13,755 bases of DNA. Source: Propionibacteriaceae bacterium (GTDB lineage: Bacteria > Actinomycetota > Actinomycetes > Propionibacteriales > Propionibacteriaceae). The translations under genes and the position numbers were made by a program. Shown here piece after piece: positions 1 to 7,000 of this stretch (positions within the stretch are counted from its first letter, which is position 1; the number at the start of each line of letters is the position of its first letter). The notes below the pieces were generated by a model, which was not told the DNA's origin, searched no databases, and saw only the letters and a list, made by a program, of their open reading frames with translations. The stretch is taken from assembly GCA_020438595.1 (NCBI GenBank), contig JAGQUI010000024.1, positions 1-13,755 on the forward strand. Direction: 5' to 3'.

Positions 1-1
1 C

Positions 2-835
2 TTCGACTGGGACGAACTGCAGTTCCGTGCGCTCTCTGAAGACCTCGCTGCGAACCAGCGCTGGTCCACCTGGGACGCCGTCGAGCGATCGTGCCGCGGG
101 CCGAAGCCGCGGCCCGCCTGGCTGGTCACGACCTCCGCCGCGATCGACACCGACCTCGGCGTCCTGAAGACCGGCAAGGAGGCGGACGTCGCGCTCGTCG
201 AGCGGGCCGTCCCCGACGATCCCGGCCAGTGCTGCCTGCTCGCCGCCAAGCGGTACCGCGGCACCGACCACCGGCTGTTCCACCGCGACACCGGCTACAC
301 CGAGGGCCGCCGCGTCCGGAACAGCCGCGACACCCGCGCGATGGCCCGCAAGTCCAGCCACGGCCGTGCGATGGAGGCCGGCCTGTGGGCGCGGGCGGAG
401 TGGGACGCGTTGAAGCGGCTGTTCGCCGCCGGCGTCCCGGTGCCCTACCCGGTGCAGCTCGACGGCGGCGAGATCCTGATGGAGTTCATCACCGACGGGG
501 ACGCGGCCGCGCCGCGCCTGCACCAGACGCGGCCGACACCCTCCGAGCTGGACGCGTTGTTCACCCAGCTGCGGGAGGCGCTGCGGACGATGGCGGCCCT
601 CGGCGTCGTGCACGGCGACCTCAGCCCGTACAACACCCTCGTGGCGGGGGCGAGCGACCCGGACCCGAGGCTGGTGATCATCGACGTGCCGCAGCTGGTC
701 GACCTGGTCGCGAACCCGAACGCCTACGAGTTCCTGCACCGGGACTGCGCGAACATGGCGGCCTGGTTCACGGCGAAGGGGAGGGAGGTGGACGCGGGGG
801 AGCTATTCAGCGACATTCTCGGACATGCGTGGTGA
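2..835 (+). CDS. RIO-type serine protein kinase, 5' end missing
   Basis: The frame is open from the first bases of the window, so the start codon lies upstream; 277 residues are visible, near the usual full length of bacterial RIO proteins (roughly 280-300). Visible motifs follow the RIO kinase order: KTGKEADV, matching the RIO nucleotide-binding loop (STGKEA-like); a lysine-containing strand LLAAKRY; the catalytic loop VHGDLSPYN (codons at 608-634, Asp at 617-619); and the metal-binding strand IIDVPQLVD (Asp at 683-685). RIO proteins are atypical kinases/ATPases. In eukaryotes and archaea they act in small-subunit ribosome maturation, but the role of bacterial members is poorly defined. No membrane segment is seen. 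The next gene begins 34 bases downstream with its own -10-like box. Family assignment is firm; the substrate is unknown. Confidence 0.88.
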   Translation, partial: FDWDELQFRALSEDLAANQRWSTWDAVERSCRGPKPRPAWLVTTSAAIDTDLGVLKTGKEADVALVERAVPDDPGQCCLLAAKRYRGTDHRLFHRDTGYTEGRRVRNSRDTRAMARKSSHGRAMEAGLWARAEWDALKRLFAAGVPVPYPVQLDGGEILMEFITDGDAAAPRLHQTRPTPSELDALFTQLREALRTMAALGVVHGDLSPYNTLVAGASDPDPRLVIIDVPQLVDLVANPNAYEFLHRDCANMAAWFTAKGREVDAGELFSDILGHAW

Positions 836-857
836 CCGGGCGGGCCGCGGGAGTGGG

Positions 858-863
858 TAGCGT
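858..863 (+). promoter_or_regulatory. -10 box (TAGCGT) for a leaderless small gene
   Basis: TAGCGT fits the actinobacterial TANNNT consensus. Its last T lies seven bases before the GTG at 870, so transcription would begin at the start codon. No Shine-Dalgarno sequence precedes the GTG, and no clear -35 element is seen. Confidence 0.45.
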
Positions 864-869
864 GGAAGC

Positions 870-1058
870 GTGCCAAACCCCAGCACCCTGACCGATGAGT
901 TCGGTCCGTCCGCTGCCCGGCGAACGCCCGATGCGCTGACCACCTTCCTGCGCAGCAGCGTCTCGCAGTTCGTCCTGGCCTCGCTCCTCGTCCTTGCCGT
1001 CGTCGGCCTGCTGGCAGGGCTGTTCCTGCTGCTGCTCTGGTCGCTGGTGCCGCACTGA
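870..1058 (+). CDS. Small single-pass membrane protein, unknown function
   Basis: A 62-residue protein starting with GTG. The first 30 residues are polar (MPNPSTLTDE and following), and residues about 34-60 form one very hydrophobic helix rich in Leu, Val and Ala, ending in SLVPH. This suggests an inner-membrane protein with its N-terminus probably cytoplasmic and almost no outer tail. There is no ribosome-binding site, but a TANNNT box seven bases upstream supports a leaderless start at 870. It lies between the RIO kinase gene and a promoter for the following enzyme, so it is probably its own unit. No known family is recognised. The coherent polar-then-hydrophobic layout and the promoter argue that it is real. 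Confidence 0.6.
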   Translation: MPNPSTLTDEFGPSAARRTPDALTTFLRSSVSQFVLASLLVLAVVGLLAGLFLLLLWSLVPH

Positions 1059-1078
1059 GCCTGGGCCGAATTGCTTCG

Positions 1079-1108
1079 TTGACGCCGCTCCCGGCGCCTA
1101 CTTACGCT
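1079..1108 (+). promoter_or_regulatory. SigA-type promoter (TTGACG - 18 bp - TACGCT)
   Basis: TTGACG at 1079-1084 and TACGCT at 1103-1108 are separated by 18 bases, close to the vegetative actinobacterial consensus. Transcription would start near 1115, about 20 bases before the ATG at 1136, with a GGGGAG ribosome-binding site between. It would drive the ICL/PEP mutase-family gene and the DinB gene behind it. Confidence 0.65.
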
Positions 1109-1135
1109 GCGATCGGTCTCTGAACGGGGAGTGCC

Positions 1136-1939
1136 ATGGTCGATGCCCGGATCGCCGAGTTCCGGCGCCTGCACGAGGCGGGTTGTTTCGTGATGCCGAA
1201 CCCCTGGGACGCCGGCAGTGCGCGAGCGCTCGCCGGAATGGGATTCAAGGCCCTCGCGACGACGAGCGCGGGCTTCGCCTGGTCGGTGGGCAGGCCGGAC
1301 AACTCCATCGGACGGGAGGAGACGCTGGCGCACCTGCGGGTGATCGTTGACGCCGTGGACCTGCCGGTCAACGCCGACTTCCAGGGCGGCTTCGCCACCG
1401 AGCCGGAAGGCGTCGCGGCGAGCCTCGGCCTGGCGGTGCAGACCGGCGTGGCCGGGCTGTCCGTCGAGGACTACTCCGGCGACCCGGACGAGCCCCTGTT
1501 CGAGTTCGGGCTCGCCGTGGAGAGGATCCGGGCCGCGCGGGCGACCATCGACGAGAGCGGCACCGGGGTGGTGCTGACCGCCCGGACGGAGGGTTTCGTC
1601 TGGAACCGTCCGGACATCGACGAGGCGGTCCGGCGGCTACGCGCCTACGCCGAAGCGGGGGCGGACTGCCTCTACGCGCCGTGGATCAGTTCGTTCGAGC
1701 ACGTCACCGCGATCGTCGAGGCGGTGGCGCCGAAGCCGGTGAACCTGCTGATCAACAAGCCGTTCATCACGGTGGCCGAGGCCGCCGGGCTGGGCGTGCG
1801 GCGGATCAGCGTGGGCGGGATGCTGGCCAAGACCGCGTGGCGCGGCTTCCTCGCGGCGGCGTCCGAGATCGCCGGGCAGGGCACGTTCCAGTCGTTCACC
1901 GACCTGCCGGACCTCAACGCCCTGCTCGACCCGTCGTGA
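1136..1939 (+). CDS. Isocitrate lyase/PEP mutase superfamily enzyme
   Basis: A 267-residue TIM-barrel enzyme that would cleave or form C-C or P-C bonds of a 2-oxo or dicarboxylic acid with a bound divalent metal. Visible are the N-terminal MPNPWDAGSARALAGMGFKALATTSAG, broken here as MPNPWDAGSA and GMGFKALATTSAG; NADFQGGF (Asp81, the metal-site region); SVEDYSG (Glu111, Asp112); and LTARTEGF (Arg150). The KKCGH catalytic loop of true isocitrate lyase is absent, as is the PEP mutase EDK-x3-KxNS loop, so the specific reaction cannot be named. Relatives include methylisocitrate lyase, oxaloacetate hydrolase and carboxyPEP phosphonomutase-like proteins. The ATG at 1136 has GGGGAG upstream and a strong promoter. 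The DinB gene starts six bases after the stop, suggesting co-transcription. Confidence 0.85.
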   Translation: MVDARIAEFRRLHEAGCFVMPNPWDAGSARALAGMGFKALATTSAGFAWSVGRPDNSIGREETLAHLRVIVDAVDLPVNADFQGGFATEPEGVAASLGLAVQTGVAGLSVEDYSGDPDEPLFEFGLAVERIRAARATIDESGTGVVLTARTEGFVWNRPDIDEAVRRLRAYAEAGADCLYAPWISSFEHVTAIVEAVAPKPVNLLINKPFITVAEAAGLGVRRISVGGMLAKTAWRGFLAAASEIAGQGTFQSFTDLPDLNALLDPS

Positions 1940-1945
1940 GGTGAC

Positions 1946-2448
1946 ATGACCTGGACCGCACCTGACGTCACCCGCGACGATTCCCCGCTCGACCTGCCCG
2001 AGCGGGCGGCGCTGGAGGCGTTCATCACCTGGCACCGCCAGACCCTGCTGTGGAAGCTGGCCGGGCTGACCGGAGCGCAACTCGCGACCCATTCGATCCC
2101 GAGCTCGAACCTGACCCTGCTCGGGATCGTGCGGCACATGGCCCAGGTGGAGCGCGCCTGGTGGCGGCAGCGGGTGGCCGGCGAGGACGTGCCGCGCCTG
2201 TACACCGACGACGCCGAGTGGAACGCGCTCGACGCGGACCGCGCCGCGGCGACTACCAGCAGTTGCTGGACGAGTGGCCGCTGGTGGACGCGGTCGCGGC
2301 GCGCTACGACCTCGACCACCTCTTCGACCACGGCGGGGGGACGATGTCGGTGCGCACGCTCTACCTGCACCTGATCGAGGAGTGGGCCCGCCACAACGGC
2401 GACGCCGACCTGCTCCGGGAAGCAATCGATGGAGTAACAGGGGAGTGA
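1946..2448 (+). pseudogene. DinB/DUF664-family protein, frameshifted near 2250
   Basis: The first reading frame starts at ATG 1946 behind a GAGGTGAC ribosome-binding site and encodes about 102 family-like residues, including HMAQVERAWW (His64). At about 2249-2251 the family match jumps to the next frame, which continues as DYQQLLDEWPLVDAVAARYD and later LYLHLIEEWARHNGDADLL, and ends in DGVTGE, a typical DUF664 C-terminus. Together the parts give about 167 residues, the usual full length, so a single missing base explains the break. Uninterrupted translation of the first frame would instead end at 2374 with an unrelated tail. DUF664 proteins are DinB-like four-helix, metal-binding proteins, some of them thiol transferases. 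The usual HNGHADLL appears here as HNGDADLL, possibly losing a metal ligand, which favours real decay over a sequencing error. Neither is excluded. Confidence 0.72.
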
Positions 2449-2558
2449 GGAGCTGGGCGAAGCGCCAACCGACAGTGATGTGGCTGGTGCTGGATCGGCC
2501 CTGGGTGATGAATGCGCACCGGAGGAGGGCTTGATGGAGTGGCGATGCCCGCGCCGCG

Positions 2559-3548
2559 TCAGGAGAGGACGTCACGCAACCAGGACGTGATGAGGTCGGT
2601 GGCCTCGGGGTCGAGACGGGAGCCAGGATCGTTGTAGCGGAGGTCCCGGGACGCGACGACCTCGGCGACGCTTCGCTCCTCTGCCTTGAGCACGTGGTTC
2701 GCGTTCGCGGGGAAGGCGAAGGTCACGTGGTCCATCCCGGCAGCTGCGTCCTGAAGCGGTCTGCCGTCGAGGTCCGCGTCGACCTGCGCGTCCTTGCGTC
2801 CGATCACGACCAGCGTCGGCAGGCGCACGTCGGCCAGGCTCTGGTCCGCACCCTCCGTCCAGAGTTCGCGCGCGAAGGGCAGGTTCGCAGGGGTCTCGAA
2901 GCTGGTCAGCACCATCCGGACGTTCTCGGGCAGCCGCGGGTCCGGATCCATCGGCCGGCCCTGCGCGTACCGGGTCGTCGCTGCCTCCACCATCTCGAGG
3001 AGTGCCTCGCCGTCCGGCAGGGTTCGCAGTTGCTGGGTGAGTTGGGTGAGCAGGACCTCGCCCACGGCTCGACCGGGCGGGGCGGTGAGCACCAGACCCG
3101 CCCACGGGATCGCCTGGGGACGGGTGGCGTAGTGCAGCACATGGAGGCACCCCTCGCTGTTGCCGAGGCCCGCGATCCTGGTGGTGTCGACGCCCTCTCG
3201 TGCGGCCAACACCCCGACAGCCGCCACCAGTTCGTCGAGGTGCGACTGCATGCTGATGTGGCCGGACATCGCGGGGAGGTTCTCCGCGACATGTTGACCC
3301 GAGGCCCGCTTGTCATAGCGCAGGCTGGCCATGCCCGCCTGCGCCAGCGCCTCCGCGAGGAGGCGGGCACTGCCGTTGTCCCCGGGCAGCAGTGGGGAAT
3401 TCCAGTTCCGGTCGGTCGGTCCGCTGCCGGCGACCATCACCACGGCCGGGAACGGACCGTCGACCTCCGGGCTCGTGAAGGTGCCGTACATCGTGATTCC
3501 GTCCAGCTGCCAGCTCAGTTCGCTCGTGTGTGCCATGGCTGCCAGCAT
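2559..3548 (-). CDS. Alpha/beta hydrolase family protein
   Basis: A 329-residue cytoplasmic serine hydrolase with no signal peptide. The fold's signatures are in order: the early strand AVVMVAGSGPTDRNW (residues 35-49), with the GSGPTDR oxyanion-region motif common in esterase-like members; LRYDKRASG (77-84); the nucleophile elbow GLGNSEG with Ser131; the acid-bearing strand LVVIGRKDAQVD with Asp253 the likely acid; and NANHVLK with His285 completing the triad. An esterase or thioesterase role is plausible, but the substrate is unknown. The start at 3548 lies 15 bases after the stop of the DUF2505 gene, so translation is probably coupled; an in-frame ATG at 3536 is an alternative. The gene ends 110 bases from the convergent DinB gene. 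Confidence 0.85.
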   Translation of the reverse strand: MLAAMAHTSELSWQLDGITMYGTFTSPEVDGPFPAVVMVAGSGPTDRNWNSPLLPGDNGSARLLAEALAQAGMASLRYDKRASGQHVAENLPAMSGHISMQSHLDELVAAVGVLAAREGVDTTRIAGLGNSEGCLHVLHYATRPQAIPWAGLVLTAPPGRAVGEVLLTQLTQQLRTLPDGEALLEMVEAATTRYAQGRPMDPDPRLPENVRMVLTSFETPANLPFARELWTEGADQSLADVRLPTLVVIGRKDAQVDADLDGRPLQDAAAGMDHVTFAFPANANHVLKAEERSVAEVVASRDLRYNDPGSRLDPEATDLITSWLRDVLS

Positions 3549-3563
3549 GCCACCGGACCCGGG

Positions 3564-4034
3564 CTACATCGCCAGGTACTCGTCGCCGACGCGCTGCTGG
3601 ATCTCGAGCGCTTCGAGCAGCAGGGGAGCGGCCTGCTTGGCCAGGCCGGGGCCGAGGAACGGGATGTTCACGGTGAGCTCGCCGTCGTAGGAGAGCACCG
3701 CACCGCGTCCGCCCTCGACGAGCGTGACCGAGCCCACGAGTTCGGCGGGCATGCCCTCGACGGTGATGTGGGCGGCGCCCCGGCGATCCGGGCCGACCCC
3801 GTCCGGTTCCCAGGTGATCTCGTCCACGATCGCCATGGTGGGTCCGGCGAGTCGGCTCACCACGGACGGGGTGGGCATCACCCGGCGGCTCGTGGTGCGC
3901 AGCCCGTCCACGGCGACCTCGTGCTCCAGCGGATCGCTCGCCAGGCACACCGCACGCAGGAAGACGCTGTCGGTGAGCATCGCGAACACGACCGGGACCG
4001 ACGCGGCGAAGTCATTCGTGGCGTGTATCTCCAT
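3564..4034 (-). CDS. DUF2505 family protein (SRPBCC-like fold)
   Basis: A 156-residue protein (MEIHATNDF start). The N-terminal pattern ASVPVVFAMLTDSVFLRAVC, the central VVSRLAGPTMAIVDEITWEP and the C-terminal GELTVNIPFLGPGLAKQAAPL resemble DUF2505, a START/SRPBCC-type family common in actinobacteria with no defined function; the fold suggests a hydrophobic ligand pocket. An earlier ATG lies nine bases upstream (4043). The 4034 start is preferred because a CACAAT box on the minus strand ends eight bases before it, as expected for a leaderless start, and no ribosome-binding site is seen. It is divergent from the glutamate dehydrogenase gene with only 56 bases between the starts, and is followed by the hydrolase, probably as a two-gene operon. 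Confidence 0.78.
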   Translation of the reverse strand: MEIHATNDFAASVPVVFAMLTDSVFLRAVCLASDPLEHEVAVDGLRTTSRRVMPTPSVVSRLAGPTMAIVDEITWEPDGVGPDRRGAAHITVEGMPAELVGSVTLVEGGRGAVLSYDGELTVNIPFLGPGLAKQAAPLLLEALEIQQRVGDEYLAM

Positions 4035-4041
4035 GCCGCCC

Positions 4042-4047
4042 ATTGTG
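4042..4047 (-). promoter_or_regulatory. Possible -10 box (CACAAT) for the DUF2505 gene
   Basis: Read on the minus strand, CACAAT is followed by GGGCGGC and then ATG. The same seven-base spacer, GGGCGGC, separates CAGGAT from the ATG of the PHP gene at 9757. The match to TANNNT is imperfect because the first base is C. TTGACG lies upstream on the same strand but with a 20-base spacer, which is too long. Confidence 0.3.
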
Positions 4048-4054
4048 GCGTGGA

Positions 4055-4060
4055 TAGGGT
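4055..4060 (+). promoter_or_regulatory. -10 box (TAGGGT) for glutamate dehydrogenase
   Basis: TAGGGT matches TANNNT and would start a transcript near 4067, about 24 bases before the GTG at 4091, leaving room for the AAGGAG ribosome-binding site at 4080-4085. No convincing -35 is seen. The site lies within the divergent intergenic gap, a few bases from the putative minus-strand -10, so the two promoters would overlap. Confidence 0.4.
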
Positions 4061-4090
4061 GGATGCGCGTCAAGCTGCGAAGGAGCAGGC

Positions 4091-7000
4091 GTGTCCAGTC
4101 TCGTGCCGGGAAGCTCGTCGGGGTTGCGTGAGTCGCTCAGGTCGGCCGCTCTGGGAGCAGGCCCGGGTGATGCCGTTTCGGCCCGGCTGGTGGCCGCCTA
4201 CCTCAAGCACGTGCCCGACCCCGACCTTGTCGGGATCGACGCGGCCACGCTCGCCGCGACGGTCACCGCCCACCTGGAACTCGGGCGTGCCCGGACCGAG
4301 GGCGAGCACCTCCTCCGTGTGATCCCGTCCGGCCAGCTACCGGGCGTCGGGGCGGACGGGTCCACGCTCGCCCTGCTCGTCACCGACGACCGGCCCTTCC
4401 TTGTCGACACCGTCGCGATGGAGCTCACCCGGCAGGACTGGAGCCTGCGCCGGCTGTTCCACCCCCAGCTCCGCGTCACGAGGGACGCCGAAGGCCGCCT
4501 GGTCGACCTCGCCGGTGGCGGCGCCGGGCTGCCCGAGTCGTGGATCGCCGTCGAGATCTACCCGCCGCTGGGGGAGTCGGCCGACTCGCTGGTGGACCGG
4601 CTCGGCACCGGGCTGAGGCGCGTGCTCGACGCGGTCGCGATCGTGGTAGACGACTGGCAGCCGATGGTGGCCAGGGCGCGCGCCGCCCAGGCCGAGCTCC
4701 GTGGCGACGACGCCCCCGAGGCGGCCGAGGCCGTCGCACTGCTCGACTGGCTCGCGTCCGAGGCCTTCGTGTTCCTTGGCTGCGCCGACTACACCCTCGA
4801 CGGCGACCGGCTGGTCCCCGTGCCCGGCACCGGCCTCGGCCTGCTCACCGACGTCACCGAACCCGATTCCACCACGGTGCCCGCGGCTGGCGAGCGCGAC
4901 CCGCTGGTGCTGTTGCGGGACCCCCGGCGCTCGCCCGTGCACCGTCCGGTCTACCTCGAGCACGTGGCCGTGCGCCGCTACGCCGCCGACGGCAGCCTGC
5001 TCGTGGAGCACCGCTTCCTGGGCCTGCTGGCGGCCTCGGCCTACACCGAGTCGGTCGCGAACATCCCCGTGCTCGCGGCGAAGGGCGAGCGGCTGCTGCT
5101 CGGGTCGGGCTTCGCGCCGCACTCGCACGGCTGGAACGCGATCCGGCAGGTGATCGCCACCTACCCGCGCGACGAGCTGTTCGAGGCCACGACCGACGAA
5201 CTGGCCCCGATCGTCGCCGCCGTCTCGGCGCTGCGGGAACGCCGGCAGACCCGGGTGTTCCTGCGCCGGGCCCGGTACGGCGGCTTCGCCACCGCCATGG
5301 TGTACCTGCCCCGCGACCGGTTCAACACCGACGCCCGGCTGCGGATCCAGCAGATCCTGCTCGATCGGCTCGGCGGCGAGGAACTGGAGTACACAACCCT
5401 GGTCAGCGAGTCGGTGCTGATCCGGCTGTTCTTCGTCGTCCGGCTGGGTGCGGACGCCCCGGCCGACCCGGACGCCGAACTGATCGCCCGCGAGATCGCC
5501 GCCGCCAGCCGGAGCTGGGACGACGACTTCGTCGCCCTCGTCGACGCACTGCCCAGCGAACAGCGCGGCGTGGAGTTCAGCGAGGCCTACACCGCCGACT
5601 ACCCGCCCGAGGTCGCCGTGGCCGACCTCGCCCTGGCCAACCAGCTCCGCGGGCCCGACGACCTGCGTCTGGGCCTGTCCGCGCCCCTGGAGGACAACGA
5701 CCCGTCCGACCTGCGACTGAAGGTGATCTCGCACCGGTCCATGTCCCTGACCCAGGCCATGCCGCACCTCAGCGTGCTCGGCGCCGAGGTGATCGACGAG
5801 CGTCCGTACAGCTGGGACCTGCGCGGCGACCGGGTGATGATCTACGACTTCGGCCTGAAGCTGCCCCCCGACCTGGTCGACAACGCCCACGTGGTCGGCC
5901 TGCGGCAGCGGTTCATGGACGTCTTCCGCGCCTCCTGGACGGGCCTGTGCGAGGCCGACGACCTGAACCGGCTCGTCGTCGCCGCAGGCCTGGACTGGCG
6001 GCAGGTGAGCTGGCTGCGGGCCGTCTCTCGCTACCTGCAGCAGGCCGGCGTCCCGTTCAGCCAGCCGTACCTGGCCACCGCGCTGAACGCGCACCCGGAG
6101 ATCGCCGCCGGGCTCGCGGAGGCGTTCGCGACGAAGTTCGACCCCGGCCTTGCCCTCACCGACGAGGCGCGGGCGGCCGCGCTGGAGGAGCAGCGGCAAC
6201 GACTGGCCGCCGGGCTGGACGCCGTGGCGAGCCTCGACCACGACCGGATCCTGCGGGCGTTCCTCGCGGTGATCGACGCCTGCGTGCGCACGAACGCGTT
6301 CGCGGGCACCGAGACCCTCGCCCTGAAGGTGCTGCCCGCGCAGCTGGCGATGCTGCCCGAGCCGCGGCCGGCCTGCGAGGTGTTCGTGTACTCCCCGCGC
6401 GTGCAGGGCGTGCACCTGCGCTTCGGCGCCGTCGCCCGTGGCGGGCTGCGCTGGTCGGATCGCCGCGAGGACTTCCGCACCGAGGTGCTGGGCCTGGTCA
6501 AGGCGCAGCTGGTGAAGAACACCGTGATCGTGCCCAGCGGGGCCAAGGGCGGGTTCGTGCCGCAGCAGCTGCCGCCCGCGTCCGACCGCGCCGCGTGGCT
6601 CGCCGAGGGCCGGACCTGCTACCGGCTGTTCGTGGACGCGCTGCTGAGCGTGACCGACAACATCGTCGACGGCGCGGTGGTCGCCCCGGAGCGGGTGCGG
6701 CGCTACGACGGTGACGACCCGTACCTCGTGGTGGCCGCCGACAAGGGCACCGCCACGTTCTCCGACCTCGCCAACAAGGTGTCGGTGGGCCGCGGATACT
6801 GGCTGGGCGACGCCTTCGCGTCCGGCGGGTCGAGCGGCTACGACCACAAAGCGGTGGGCATCACCGCCCGCGGCGCCTGGGAGTCGGTGAAGCGGCACTT
6901 CTCCGAGCTCGGCGTCGACCCCGCCACCGACGAGTTCACCTGCGTCGGCATCGGCGACATGGCCGGGGACGTGTTCGGCAACGGCATGCTGCTGTCCGAC

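Noticed and set aside
1136..1939. Calling this gene isocitrate lyase (aceA) or PEP mutase
   Set aside because: The KKCGH and EDK-x3-KxNS signature loops are missing and the protein is far shorter than isocitrate lyase; only superfamily membership is supported.
2694..4322. A 542-codon + strand frame opposite the hydrolase and DUF2505 genes
   Set aside because: The minus-strand genes have complete catalytic and family motifs, whereas this frame has none and runs across the divergent promoter region into gdh.
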